From Actinomyces procaprae (GTDB taxonomy: Bacteria; Actinomycetota; Actinomycetes; Actinomycetales; Actinomycetaceae): a DNA stretch of 64,000 bases. Below are positions 18,398 to 27,294 of this stretch, piece by piece. Position 1 is the first letter of the stretch, and each line of letters opens with the position of its first letter. The notes below the pieces were generated by a model that was not told where the DNA came from, ran no database searches, and worked only from the letters and a program-made list of their open reading frames with translations. A program made the position numbers and the translations under genes. The DNA lies in assembly GCF_004798665.1 (NCBI RefSeq), contig NZ_CP039292.1:2666001-2730000 (forward strand). Reading direction: 5' to 3'.

Positions 18398-20305
18398 TCA
18401 CAGGTAGTGACGCTGCGGCTTGCGGTCCTCGACGTACTGCTCATAGGCCTTCTGCGTGGACTCCAGGTTGGAGACGCTGGAGACCACCACGTCCCACCAG
18501 GAGGATGCGGGCGGGTTCGGGCCGTACAGGTCGGTCTCGATGTGGATCATGGCGGCCTCGTCCCCGGCGTGCGCCCGGGCGTATGCCTCCTTGAACTCGG
18601 CGATCGTGCCGACCCGGTAGACCTTCAGGCCCCAGGACTCCGCATTCGCGGCGATGTCCACGCCGACGATCTTGTCCTCGTCCTGCAGGTGGCCGCCCTG
18701 GCCGCGCCGCCGGTACTTGGTGCCGAAGCGCTGGGAGCCGTGCGACTCGGACAGGGAGCCGATCGAGGCGAAGCCGTAGTTCTGCAGCAGCACGTAGATG
18801 ACCTTGATGCCCTCCTGGGCGACGGTGGCCAGCTCCATGGGCAGCATCTGGTAGGTGCCGTCACCGACGATGGAGACGACCTCACTGTCCGGCCGGGCGA
18901 GCTTGACGCCCAGCGCGGCCGGAATCTCGTAGCCCATGCAGGAGAAGGCGTACTCGACGTGGTACTGGACGGGGGTCTTGGCCTGCCACAGCGCCTGGAG
19001 GTCACCGGGCATGGAGCCGGCGGCGTTGATCACCACGTCCTCGTCGCCGAGCAGCTCGTTGAGGGCGCCGAAGACCTCGGTCTGCGCGGGCAGCGGACCG
19101 TGACCCAGGTGATAGCACTTGTCGGTGGCGGCGAACCAGGCCTCGCGCTCGCGGGTGATCTCCTCGGTGTAGGCGGCCTCCACGTGGTACTCGGCCAGGG
19201 CCCCGGTGAGGGCCACGAGGGCCTCCCGGGCGTCCGCCACGACCATCTCGGCGCTCTGCTTGGCGGCGTCGAAGGCGGCGACGTTGATGTTGACGAACTT
19301 CACGTCCGGGTTCTTGAACTGGGTCTTGGAGGCGGTGGTGAAGTCGGAGTAGCGGGTGCCCACACCGATGATCAGGTCGGCCTTGTCCGCCAGGTGGTTG
19401 CCGGAGTCGCCGCCGGTGGAGCCGACGCCGCCGACGGCGCAGGGGTGGTCGAAGTTGATGGCGCCCTTGCCGGCCTGGGTGTCGGCCACCGGGATGCCGG
19501 TGGCGGTGGCGAAGGCGCGCAGCTGCTCGGAGGCCTCGGAGTAGATGGCTCCGCCGCCGGCGATCACCAGGGGGCGCTTGGCGGCGCGGATCATGGCGAC
19601 GGCGCGCTCCAGGGCGGCCGGCTCGGGCACCGGGCGGCGCACGTGCCACACGCGCTTGCGGAAGAACTCCACCGGCCAGTCGTGGGCCTCGGCCTGCACG
19701 TCCTGCGGCATGGCGATGGTGACCGCGCCGGTGTCGGCCGGGTCGGTGAGCACGCGCATGGCGCTGAGCAGAGACGGGATGAGCTGCTCGGGCCGGTTGA
19801 TGCGGTCGAAGAACCGGGACACGGGCCGGAAGGCATCGTTGACGGTGATGTCCAGCGTGGTGGGGTCCTCCAGCTGCTGGAGCACCGGATCGGGCACGCG
19901 GGTGGCGAACTGGTCGGAGGGGAACAGCAGCACGGGCAGGCGGTTGGTGGTGGCCAGGGCGGCGCCGGTGACCATGTTGAGCGAGCCCGGACCGATGGAG
20001 GCGGTGCACATGTAGGTCTGCAACCGGTTCTTGGTCTTGGCGAAGGCCGCCGCCGCGTGCACCTGCCCCTGCTCGTTGCGGGGCATGATGTAGGGCATGG
20101 GCTCCTCGCCCTCCAGGGGCGCGACCTCGTTCTGCAGCAGCGCCTGGCCGATGCCGGCCACGTTGCCGTGCCCGAAGATGCCGAAGGCGCCGGCGATCAG
20201 GCGCTGCTCGACGCCGTCGCGCTCGGAGTACTGGTTGGACAGGAACCGGATGGTGGCCTGGGCGACGGTCAGGCGGATCGTGCCCGCATAGGCTTCATTG
20301 CTCAT
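18398..20305 (-). CDS. iolD: 3D-(3,5/4)-trihydroxycyclohexane-1,2-dione hydrolase
   Basis: Thiamine-diphosphate enzyme that opens the inositol ring, giving 5-deoxy-glucuronate. Length 635, against ~637 in Bacillus. Visible features: IFGHGNVAGIGQAL, the activating glutamate in PRNEQGQVHAAAAFA, IGPGSLNMVTGAALA, a central segment VIAGGGAIYSEA, and the diphosphate/Mg motif GDGTYQML followed by LQNYGFASIG. ATG 20305 is used; a TTG four codons upstream is possible. It lies 76 bp after iolB and 56 bp before iolA. As the only IolD here, it commits all inosose-derived flux to the core pathway. Confidence 0.95.
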   Translation of the reverse strand: MSNEAYAGTIRLTVAQATIRFLSNQYSERDGVEQRLIAGAFGIFGHGNVAGIGQALLQNEVAPLEGEEPMPYIMPRNEQGQVHAAAAFAKTKNRLQTYMCTASIGPGSLNMVTGAALATTNRLPVLLFPSDQFATRVPDPVLQQLEDPTTLDITVNDAFRPVSRFFDRINRPEQLIPSLLSAMRVLTDPADTGAVTIAMPQDVQAEAHDWPVEFFRKRVWHVRRPVPEPAALERAVAMIRAAKRPLVIAGGGAIYSEASEQLRAFATATGIPVADTQAGKGAINFDHPCAVGGVGSTGGDSGNHLADKADLIIGVGTRYSDFTTASKTQFKNPDVKFVNINVAAFDAAKQSAEMVVADAREALVALTGALAEYHVEAAYTEEITREREAWFAATDKCYHLGHGPLPAQTEVFGALNELLGDEDVVINAAGSMPGDLQALWQAKTPVQYHVEYAFSCMGYEIPAALGVKLARPDSEVVSIVGDGTYQMLPMELATVAQEGIKVIYVLLQNYGFASIGSLSESHGSQRFGTKYRRRGQGGHLQDEDKIVGVDIAANAESWGLKVYRVGTIAEFKEAYARAHAGDEAAMIHIETDLYGPNPPASSWWDVVVSSVSNLESTQKAYEQYVEDRKPQRHYL

Positions 20306-20381
20306 GTGTCTTCTCAATCTGTTGTATCGGTGCTGGTCCGGGTTGGCTGGGATGGTGGTCTGGGCTTGGCGGGTTCGGGCG

Positions 20382-21269
20382 TCAGTGGGTCATGGGCAGC
20401 CGGGGGTCGATCTCCTGGTCCTCCCAGGTGCCGCGGATCCAGTGGTGGGCGGGATCGTCGGGGGCGAGCCAGACCAGGTCCTCGGCGGGGCCCGCCATGA
20501 CGTTGAGGTAGTACATGTCGTAGCCGGGCGCCGCCACACACGGGCCGTGGTAGCCGTATGGGACCAGGGCGACGTCTCCCTGGCGCACCTCGGTGCACAG
20601 GTCGATGGGGCGCTCCGGACTGGAGGCGTAGGTGCGGTGCAGCCCGAAGCCGGCAGTGCCGTCGGGGGCATTGCGGATCTCGAAGTAGTAGATCTCCTCC
20701 AGCTCCCGCTCATCGGCGGAGGCGACGTCGTGCTTGTGGGCCGGGTAGGAGGACCAGTTGCCACCCGGGGTGAGCACCTCGCAGCACAGCAGGTGAGAGG
20801 TGTCGACGCCGTTGTTCAGGGCGTAGTTGTTCACCTGCCGGGAGCAGTCCCCCGCGCCCCGCAGGTCCGTGCGCACCTGGTCGCGGCCGTAGTAGGCGAC
20901 CGGCAGGTCGCGGGAGGCCACCGCCGCCGGCAGGGCGAAGCGTCCGCACCCGTGAGAGGTGATGGTGAAGCTCTTGCCGCGCGGCACGTACAGGTAGTCG
21001 GTCACCTCCTCGAACACGCCGGTTCGACCCGCAAGCTCGTAGGCCTGCCCGTCCACCAGGACGGTGGCGCCTCCCTCAAGCGGCAGCACCAGCAGCTCAC
21101 TCTCTCCGGTTTCCAGGGTGGTGGAGCGCTCGGGTGCGAGCACGCACACGCGCAGGCCGGAGTAGGTCCAGCCGGCCCGGGCGGGATCGACGTCGACGGT
21201 GAGGGTCCCGTGCCCGCTGGAGCCCGCGGGCACGTAGATGTCGGATGCGTCTGGTGCATTGGTGTTCAT
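20382..21269 (-). CDS. iolB: 5-Deoxy-glucuronate isomerase
   Basis: Isomerises 5-deoxy-glucuronate to 5-dehydro-2-deoxy-gluconate, the IolC substrate. The 295-residue double-cupin protein shows TGVFEEVTDYLYVPRG and, in the second cupin, SSYPAHKHD with metal-ligand histidines, ELEEIYYFEI, VPYGYHGPCVAAPGYDMYYLN and WIRGTWEDQEIDPR, all typical of IolB. The start overlaps the stop of the preceding aldolase-like gene by four bases (ATGA), indicating translational coupling. Confidence 0.94.
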   Translation of the reverse strand: MNTNAPDASDIYVPAGSSGHGTLTVDVDPARAGWTYSGLRVCVLAPERSTTLETGESELLVLPLEGGATVLVDGQAYELAGRTGVFEEVTDYLYVPRGKSFTITSHGCGRFALPAAVASRDLPVAYYGRDQVRTDLRGAGDCSRQVNNYALNNGVDTSHLLCCEVLTPGGNWSSYPAHKHDVASADERELEEIYYFEIRNAPDGTAGFGLHRTYASSPERPIDLCTEVRQGDVALVPYGYHGPCVAAPGYDMYYLNVMAGPAEDLVWLAPDDPAHHWIRGTWEDQEIDPRLPMTH

Positions 21270-22144
21270 GAGAGCAGTCCTACGGTGTTGTCGACGGCGG
21301 CGGCGACGTCGTCGTCTGGGGGGAACAGGAGGGAGCGGCCGATGACCAGCCCCTTGACGGTGGGCAGGGCGAGTGCCCTGGCCCAGGACTCCCGGGCGGC
21401 GTCGGCGTCCGCGGAGACGGCCCCGCCCAGGATCAGGGCGGGAAGTGTGGATGCCTCCATGACACGTTCCATGTCCTGGACGGCGGGCAGCTTCAGCCAG
21501 GTGTAGGCGGAGGTGCGGCCCAGGCCGGAGGCGATGGCCATGGAGGTCATGACGGCGTCGGGACTGAGGTCGTTGACCACGCGCCCGGACTCCCAGCGGG
21601 AGATGAACGGCTCGACCATGGCCATGACTCCGCGCGCGGCCAGGGCGTCGACGGCGGCGGCGCAGGCGGCGATGGTGGCGGCCGTGGCCGGGTCGGAGTA
21701 ATTGATGCGCAGCAGCATCTTGCCGCCGTCCAGGCCGGCGGCCACCACCCCGGCGGCGTCGTAGCCGGTGAAGCGGTCGTCCATCTCGAAGGAGGCACCG
21801 GCCAGTCCGCCCCGATTCATGGAGCCGTAGACGAGCTTGCCGTCCAGGGCGCCCAGCAGCGCCAGGTCCTCGATGAGGTCGGCGGTGCCGAGAAACCCGT
21901 TCACGCCCGGCCGCGACAGGGCGGTGATGCAGCGGGCGAGCACCTGCTCCCGCGAGGCCATGGCCATGGGGTCGGCACCGGCAGCGAGCGCCCCGCGGGC
22001 GGGGTGGTCACAGGCGATGATCATGAGCTTGCCGTCGCCGTCGGGCAGCGCGCCGCGGGGGCGGTCGGCCAGCACCTGGGCGATGCGCTCGGGGGCGCGG
22101 GTGCGGATCTCGACGATCCGGTCCGTCAAGGGCGTGTCAGTCAT
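21266..22144 (-). CDS. TIM-barrel aldolase-like protein (Cgl0158 family), IolJ-step candidate
   Basis: Protein of 292 residues with the look of a class I aldolase barrel: LMIIACDHPARGAL at strand 1, GKLVYGSMNRGGL, GGKMLLRINYSD with a lysine on a strand, VMAMVEPFIS, AYTWLKLPAV with a second lysine, and LILGGAV / GLVIGRSLLFP as a phosphate-binding end. The equivalent gene stands next to iolC in corynebacterial clusters (Cgl0158 family). No canonical IolJ occurs in the window, so this protein, between iolC and iolB (12-bp gap, 4-bp overlap), probably splits 5-dehydro-2-deoxy-gluconate 6-phosphate into DHAP and malonate semialdehyde. Function inferred from fold and context. Confidence 0.75.
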   Translation of the reverse strand: MTDTPLTDRIVEIRTRAPERIAQVLADRPRGALPDGDGKLMIIACDHPARGALAAGADPMAMASREQVLARCITALSRPGVNGFLGTADLIEDLALLGALDGKLVYGSMNRGGLAGASFEMDDRFTGYDAAGVVAAGLDGGKMLLRINYSDPATAATIAACAAAVDALAARGVMAMVEPFISRWESGRVVNDLSPDAVMTSMAIASGLGRTSAYTWLKLPAVQDMERVMEASTLPALILGGAVSADADAARESWARALALPTVKGLVIGRSLLFPPDDDVAAAVDNTVGLLS

Positions 22145-22156
22145 GCTCGCGCCTCC

Positions 22157-23146
22157 TCACAGGTCCGCAAGCGCGGGTACGAGCTCGCGGTGAGTGCGCA
22201 TCAGCGCGAGCAGTTCGGGCTCTGCGGGCATTGCCGTGGAGCACTCCAGGCGCGAGGAGACGATGGCTCCGGCCGTGGATGCGGCGAAGATCGTCTTGTC
22301 CAGCGGCCAGCCGGACAGCAGCCCGTGGCAGACGGCGCCGCCGAAGGCATCCCCTGCCCCGAGGCCGTTCTTGGTGACCACCGGGGTCACGGGGATCTCC
22401 ACGCGCTCGTCGCGGGTCTTGGCCAGTGTCCCCTCCAGGCCCTGCTTGACGATGGCCAGTTCGACGCCGGCCTCAAGCAGGGCGTCGGCGGCCTTGTCGG
22501 GCTCGGTCTCGCCGACGGCGACGCGGCACTCCTCACGGTTGCCGATGGCGACGGTCACCTTGGGCAGCACGGCTGCGACCTCTTGGTGGGCGGTGGCCTC
22601 GTCCTTCCAGAACATCGCGCGATAGTCGAGGTCGATGATGGTGTGCCGCTTGCGCTCGCGCAGGTCCAGGGCGGCGTGGTGGGCGCCGCGCGAGGGCTCC
22701 TTGCTCAGCCCCGTGGCGGAGATCCAGAAGATGGCGGCGTCGCGCACGGCGTCGGCCGGGATGTCGTCCTCGGTCAGTTCCAGATCGGGCGCGGAGGGCT
22801 CGCGGTAGAAGTACAGGGGGAAGTTGTCCGGCGGGAAGATCTCGCAGAAGGTGACCGGGGTGTTGAAGTCGGACTTGGTGACGACGTAGTCGTCGTACAC
22901 GCCGAGCCTGCGCATCTCCGAGCATACGAAGCGCCCGAAGGGGTCGTCGCCCACCCCGGTGATCACGGCGGAACGGTGCCGGTAGCGCGCGGCGGCGACC
23001 GCAACATTGGTGGGGCTCCCGCCCAGAAACTTGCCGAAGCTCTCCACGTCCTCCAGGCCGACGCCGGTCTGGAGCGGGTAGATGTCGATTCCACAGCGTC
23101 CGATTGTCAGAACATCGAGCGGCGGCGTGCTCGACCGAGCGGTCAT
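22157..23146 (-). CDS. iolC: 5-Dehydro-2-deoxygluconokinase
   Basis: PfkB-family sugar kinase of 329 residues, phosphorylating 5-dehydro-2-deoxy-gluconate. Signatures: TIGRCGIDIYPLQTG at the N-terminus, FLGGSPTNVAVAAAR (substrate loop, first PfkB signature) and NGLGAGDAFGGAVCHG with the catalytic aspartate near residue 280. ATG 23146 follows GGGAGA. First gene of the five-gene core operon, with an IolR-type operator and promoter about 95-120 bp upstream and the divergent gntR gene beyond. Confidence 0.93.
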   Translation of the reverse strand: MTARSSTPPLDVLTIGRCGIDIYPLQTGVGLEDVESFGKFLGGSPTNVAVAAARYRHRSAVITGVGDDPFGRFVCSEMRRLGVYDDYVVTKSDFNTPVTFCEIFPPDNFPLYFYREPSAPDLELTEDDIPADAVRDAAIFWISATGLSKEPSRGAHHAALDLRERKRHTIIDLDYRAMFWKDEATAHQEVAAVLPKVTVAIGNREECRVAVGETEPDKAADALLEAGVELAIVKQGLEGTLAKTRDERVEIPVTPVVTKNGLGAGDAFGGAVCHGLLSGWPLDKTIFAASTAGAIVSSRLECSTAMPAEPELLALMRTHRELVPALADL

Positions 23147-23215
23147 GGTTGGTCTCCCTTTCCACATCATCGGGGGCGGGGCGCATCGTGGCGCCCGCGA
23201 GGGCCCGCTGCGAGA

Positions 23216-23264
23216 AGCCTGCCCCACCCCAACCCCACCAGTCAAGAGATTTGTCCGAACAAAT
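23216..23264 (-). promoter_or_regulatory. iolC promoter with upstream IolR-type operator
   Basis: Minus strand: operator with arms ATTTGT / ACAAAT (23264-23249), three bases, -35 TTGACT (23245-23240), an 18-bp G-rich spacer and a weak -10 CAGGCT (23221-23216). The operator lies immediately upstream of the -35 box and in the gap shared with gntR. Confidence 0.65.
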
Positions 23265-23415
23265 TGATATGGCCTTCGCCGTCGGCCGCCGAGGTGCGCG
23301 GCACCCCGGGCAGACCCGCGACCCGAACGAGTCGAAGTCGATTCCCCGTTGCCGCTCCGTGCGCCGACCCGCCGCCGTACCATGGCTTCACTGATCACCT
23401 CTTCAGAGAGCCTGC

Positions 23416-24162
23416 ATGTCGGACACGCCCTTTCAGCCAGAGATCACCATTGATCGCTCCAGCAACCTCCCGCTGTACGCCCAGATAGCGGAGGCGCTCG
23501 GCGCGCTCATCCTGGAGGGCACCCTCGCGCCCGGGACCCGCATCGAGGACGAGGTCTCCATGGCACGCCGCCTGCAAGTCTCGCGCCCGACTGCGCGCCA
23601 GGCCCTTCAGTCCCTGGCGGACCGCGGCCTGGTGTCTCGCCGACGCGGGGCCGGCACCGTGGTCGCCTCTCCGCACGTGCGACGCCCGATGGAGCTGTCC
23701 AGCCTGCTGTCCGACCTGACCGCCGCCGGCCACAAGGTCTCCACCGAGCTGCTGGAGTACACCACGCACCCCGCCAATGAGGAGGACGCGGAGCACCTGG
23801 AGGTCGAGCCCGGCACCGAGGTCACTCATCTGCGCCGCCTGCGCAGCGCCGACGGCGAGCCGATCGCCCTCATGGACAACCTGCTGCCGGCCGCCATCGC
23901 CCCCACCCGTGAGGAGCTGGAGCAGGCGGGCCTGTATGAGCTGCTGCGCGCCCGCGGAATCGTCCCCGCGACCGCCAAGCAGGTCATTGGCGCGCGCAAC
24001 GCCACCGCCAAGGAGGCCGACGCCCTGGACGAGCGCCGCCGCGCCGCACTCCTGACCGCCAAGCGCACCACCTACGACGCCTCGGGCCGCGTCATCGAGT
24101 ACGGCGATCACATCTACCGCGCCTCGCGCTACTCCTTCGAGACCTCCCTGTTCACCGGCTGA
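23416..24162 (+). CDS. iolR: GntR-family (HutC/UTRA) regulator, probable inositol regulator
   Basis: Protein of 248 residues. Residues ~15-80 form a GntR winged helix (LPLYAQIAEALGALILEGTLAPGTRIEDE, SRPTARQALQSLADRGLVSRRRGAGTVV); residues ~95-240 form a UTRA effector domain (LEVEPGTEVTHLRRLRSADGEPIALMDNLLP and RVIEYGDHIYRASRYSFETSLF). It is divergent from iolC and shares a gap holding an IolR-type operator. In Corynebacterium the iol genes are controlled by a GntR-type IolR with a similar DNA motif, so this is the best candidate for the protein that reads the TTTGT-N4-ACAAA sites. The symbol rests on context and family. Confidence 0.8.
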   Translation: MSDTPFQPEITIDRSSNLPLYAQIAEALGALILEGTLAPGTRIEDEVSMARRLQVSRPTARQALQSLADRGLVSRRRGAGTVVASPHVRRPMELSSLLSDLTAAGHKVSTELLEYTTHPANEEDAEHLEVEPGTEVTHLRRLRSADGEPIALMDNLLPAAIAPTREELEQAGLYELLRARGIVPATAKQVIGARNATAKEADALDERRRAALLTAKRTTYDASGRVIEYGDHIYRASRYSFETSLFTG

Positions 24163-24196
24163 CCGCACCCAGCCCCACCCCCCTCACCCCTCCCCC

Positions 24197-24280
24197 ACCG
24201 AGGTCGGTAGCTATAACCACCGAGGTCGGTAGCTATAACCACCGAGGTCGGTAGATATGACCGCCGAGGTCGGTAGAAAG
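24197..24280 (+). repeat. CGAGGTCGGT array, 4 units
   Basis: Four units of 22 bp (ACCGAGGTCGGTAGCTATAA plus CC, with small changes), beginning 35 bp after the gntR stop. Each core ACCGA-GG-TCGGT can form a short hairpin. No spacers are present. The next ~175 bp up to the GGTCCAAC array hold nothing I recognise. Confidence 0.85.
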
Positions 24281-24457
24281 TTGCGCGGATGCCTGGAGGT
24301 AAGGCTGGTCGGGCAGGCACCGTGGAGGCCTCGGAGACCATCATCGCTCGCGACATCCCGCCGCCTGAGCGGATAAGCGGGCCGCGAGGTACGGTTGCGT
24401 AAGTGCTCAGGTGGCGGTGCACGGTTCAGTGGCGGCGTGCGGCCGTCGAGCCTGCCA

Positions 24458-24608
24458 GTTGGACCCCTGTTCTCCGCTTGGACCCCTGTCCCCCCGTTGG
24501 ACCCCTGTGCCCCCGTTGGACCGCCGTAGCCGCCGTTTACAGCGGTCCAACGGGGCGTAAGCGGTCCAACGGGGCGTAAGCGGTCCAACGGGGCGTGAGC
24601 GGTCCAAC
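24458..24608. repeat. GGTCCAAC repeat array, orientation 2
   Basis: Four GTTGGACCCCTGT-type units, a hairpin (24511-24528 with 24538-24555, 17 of 18 paired), then four GCGGTCCAACGGGGCGTAA-type units. It is the inverted counterpart of 4404-4516, and both copies have a CGAGGTCGGT array on the same relative side. The following ~265 bp to the operator at 24874 show no gene. Confidence 0.85.
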
Positions 24609-24873
24609 CAGGGCGGCGCAAGACCCACTCACCCCCTCGTTCGCCGGCAACCAGGCCCACAGCACCATGGAAACGGCCCCGCACGCCCGAGCGCACACAA
24701 CGACCCCCACCGAGCACACGGGCCCACCCGCCCACAGGCACCCGCACCGACAACCCGGCTCCGGGACGACGCTCCCAACAACGCGAGCGTGTGCCCGGGA
24801 CAGGCACGGACGTCGTGCGCGCCCACCGGGGCGAGGCGACGCGCACACCCGCCAGCGTCGACACCCACCTCAA

Positions 24874-24920
24874 ATTTGTCAGTACAAATCCTTGACAGCG
24901 TGGCCGGTCGGGGCTTGAAT
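24874..24920 (+). promoter_or_regulatory. Promoter with upstream IolR-type operator (transaldolase)
   Basis: ATTTGTCAGTACAAAT (24874-24889), two bases, TTGACA (24892-24897), 17-bp spacer, TTGAAT (24915-24920). A good promoter 63 bp before the transaldolase start, with the operator abutting the -35 box. Confidence 0.7.
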
Positions 24921-24982
24921 TGGGCCACCGGACCACACAGCCGAAGACGCCGGTGGCCCAACCTTCACCCAGGAGCACGCCG

Positions 24983-26059
24983 ATGACCATCGAATACACC
25001 CCCGGCCCCCTTCTCGAGGCCGCCCGCACCACCCCGACCGCCCTGTGGAACGACTCCGCGGACCCAGACGAGCTGAGCCAGTCCATCTCCTTCGGAGGAG
25101 TTGGGGCAACCTGCAACCCGACGATCGCCTACACCTGCATCAACCAGAAGAAGGACCGCTGGCTCCCCCGCATCGCCGAGCTAGCCGAGGAGATGCCCGA
25201 GGCCAGCGAGTCCGAGATCGGCTGGCAGGTGGTGCGCGAGCTGAGCATCGACGCCGCCAAGCTGCTGGAGCCGATCTTCGAGGAGCACAAGGGCCGCAAC
25301 GGCCGCCTGTCGATGCAGACCGACCCGCGCCTGGCGCGCTCCGCCAAGGCCCTGGCCGATCAGGCCGAGGAGTTCTCGAAGCTGGCCAAGAACATCATCG
25401 TCAAGATCCCCGCCACGGCCACCGGCATCGAGGCGATCGAGGACGCCACCTACCGCGGCGTGTCCGTCAACGTGACCGTCTCCTTCTCCGTGCCGCAGGC
25501 CGTATCAGCCGGCGAGGCGATCGAGCGCGGCCTCAAGCGGCGCGAGGCCGAGGGCAAGGACACCTCCACGATGGGGCCGGTCGTCACCCTCATGGGTGGC
25601 CGCCTGGATGACTGGCTGAAGATCGTCGCCAAGCGGGACAACCTGTTCATCGACCCCGGCCACCTGGAGTGGGGCGGCGTGGCGGCGCTGAAGCGCGCCT
25701 ACCAGGAGTTCCAGTCCCGCGGCCTACGCGCTCGCGTCCTGTCCGCGGCGTTCCGCAACGTCATGCACTGGTCCGAGCTGGTCGGCGGCGACCTGGTGAT
25801 CTCCCCGCCCTTCAAGTGGCAGAAGCTCATCAACGACTCCGGCTACAAGGTCGAGCCCCGGATCGACGTGCCCGTGGCACCGGAGATCATGAAGACGCTG
25901 ATGTCGATCCCGGAGTTCGTCCGCGCCTACGAGCCCGACGGCATGACGCCGGAGGAGTTCGAGTCCTACGGCGCCACCCGCCGCACACTGCGCGGATTCC
26001 TCCAGGCCGACGCCGACCTGGACGCCTTGGTGCGCGACGTCATCATGCCCCAGCCATGA
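24983..26059 (+). CDS. Transaldolase-family protein
   Basis: Class I aldolase-type barrel of 358 residues: FGGVGATCNPTIAYTCINQ near the N-terminus, the strand AKNIIVKIPATATGIEAIE with the Schiff-base lysine expected in KIPAT, VSVNVTVSFSVPQAV, TLMGGRLDDW and LVISPPFKWQKLI. The pattern is transaldolase-like but longer than usual bacterial Tal and not close to TalB. ATG 24983 follows AGGAG. Its own IolR-type operator and strong promoter place it in the inositol regulon, ahead of a second iolG at 26232. It could cleave or rearrange a keto-deoxy-sugar phosphate from the pathway, or link it to pentose phosphates. Substrate unknown. Confidence 0.82.
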   Translation: MTIEYTPGPLLEAARTTPTALWNDSADPDELSQSISFGGVGATCNPTIAYTCINQKKDRWLPRIAELAEEMPEASESEIGWQVVRELSIDAAKLLEPIFEEHKGRNGRLSMQTDPRLARSAKALADQAEEFSKLAKNIIVKIPATATGIEAIEDATYRGVSVNVTVSFSVPQAVSAGEAIERGLKRREAEGKDTSTMGPVVTLMGGRLDDWLKIVAKRDNLFIDPGHLEWGGVAALKRAYQEFQSRGLRARVLSAAFRNVMHWSELVGGDLVISPPFKWQKLINDSGYKVEPRIDVPVAPEIMKTLMSIPEFVRAYEPDGMTPEEFESYGATRRTLRGFLQADADLDALVRDVIMPQP

Positions 26060-26066
26060 GCCATGC

Positions 26067-26108
26067 GGTCCCGGGGAGCCCCGCACCCGCCGGAGGCTCC
26101 CCGGGACC
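26067..26108 (+). terminator. Terminator hairpin after the transaldolase gene
   Basis: Perfect 14-bp stem (GGTCCCGGGGAGCC with its complement, 26067-26080 and 26095-26108), seven bases after the stop codon. Read-through to the dehydrogenase at 26232 may be partial. Confidence 0.65.
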
Positions 26109-26231
26109 GGCACCCCCGTAAGCCAACCGCTCAAGACCTCGTTCAAACACATTGGGTGGCCGCACGCCTGTTGCTAACGCGCGCGATCAGGTTTCGGCAG
26201 ACCGCCCCACCAAGACCAAGGAAGCTCTGAG

Positions 26232-27221
26232 ATGCTCAACATCGCCATCATCGGCGCCGGCCGCATCGGCCACGTCCACGCCGGCACCGTCGCCGCCCAC
26301 CCCCATGCCCGGCTCGCCCTGGTGTGCGACCCCTTCGGCGACGCCGCCGAGAAGCTGGCCTCCCAGTACGGCGCCCGCTCCTGCAAGGACGCCGAGGAGG
26401 TCTTCGCGGACCCGGAGGTCGACGCCGTCGTCGTCGGCTCCCCGACACCGCTGCACATCCCCCACCTGCTGGCAGCGGCCAAGGCCGGCAAGGCGGTCCT
26501 GTGCGAGAAGCCCATCGCCCTGGACATGAAGGACGTCGACGCCGCCCGCGCCGAGCTCGACGCCGTCACCACCCCCGTCATGTTCGGCTTCAACCGGCGC
26601 TTCGACCCGTCCTTCGCCGCTGTGCACGCCGCAGTCCAGGAGGGGAGGATCGGCACACTGGAGCAGCTGACGATCATCTCCCGCGACCCGGCCGCGCCAC
26701 CCGCGGAGTACATCAAGGTATCCGGCGGGATCTTCCGCGACATGACCATCCACGACTTCGACACCGCGCGCTTCTTCCTGGGCGACATCGTCGAGGTCCA
26801 CGCAGTGGGCCAGCACCTGGACCCGGCCATCGCGGCGACCGGCGACTTCGACGCCGCCGTCGTCACGCTCAGGGCCGCCAGCGGCGCGGTGGCAACGATC
26901 ATCAACAACCGCCACTGCGCCTCCGGCTACGACCAGCGCCTGGAGGCCTCCGGCCGGGACGGCGCCCTGTTCGCCGAGAACGTCCGCGCACACACGGTGC
27001 GCCTGTCCAACGCCGAGGTCACCGACGCCCAGGAGCCCTACCTGGACTTCTTCCTGGAGCGCTACGCGGACGCCTACCGGCTGGAGCTGTCCGCCTTCAT
27101 CGAGGCGGTCGAGGCGGGCACGACTCCGCCGACCGGCATCGCCGACGCCGTTGCCGCACTGCGCCTGGCCGAGGCCGCCACCGAGTCCGCCAACACCGGC
27201 AACCCGGTGCGCCTGGCCTGA
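26232..27221 (+). CDS. iolG: Inositol 2-dehydrogenase, IdhA type
   Basis: Protein of 329 residues matching rhizobial IdhA by eye: NIAIIGAGRIGHVHAGTVA, CEKPIALDMKDV, GFNRRFDPSFAAV, TIISRDPAAPP, and YIKVSGGIFRDMTIHDFDTARF with the catalytic Asp and His. It oxidises myo-inositol, or a related inositol, to the 2-inosose. ATG 26232 is preceded by GGAAGCTCTGAG, an adequate but not strong site. It follows the transaldolase gene by 172 bp and is convergent with the LacI gene at 27289. It is a second iolG, distinct from the Bacillus-type one at 14536. Confidence 0.87.
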   Translation: MLNIAIIGAGRIGHVHAGTVAAHPHARLALVCDPFGDAAEKLASQYGARSCKDAEEVFADPEVDAVVVGSPTPLHIPHLLAAAKAGKAVLCEKPIALDMKDVDAARAELDAVTTPVMFGFNRRFDPSFAAVHAAVQEGRIGTLEQLTIISRDPAAPPAEYIKVSGGIFRDMTIHDFDTARFFLGDIVEVHAVGQHLDPAIAATGDFDAAVVTLRAASGAVATIINNRHCASGYDQRLEASGRDGALFAENVRAHTVRLSNAEVTDAQEPYLDFFLERYADAYRLELSAFIEAVEAGTTPPTGIADAVAALRLAEAATESANTGNPVRLA

Positions 27222-27250
27222 CACCCCACCCGGCCCGCGCACCCGTGCCC

Positions 27251-27294
27251 GCGTGACCGGGCCGCATCACATCGCGGATGCGGCCCGGTCACGC
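27251..27294. terminator. Bidirectional terminator hairpin
   Basis: Perfect 18-bp stem (27251-27268 with 27277-27294), 8-nt loop. The right arm runs over the stop codon of the convergent lacI-type gene. Confidence 0.75.

Noticed and set aside
24211..25116. A 301-codon minus-strand reading over the repeats at 24.2-24.9 kb
   Set aside because: It consists of translated repeat units (PLDRLRPVGPLTPRW and similar) and crosses the transaldolase promoter; no domain is visible.
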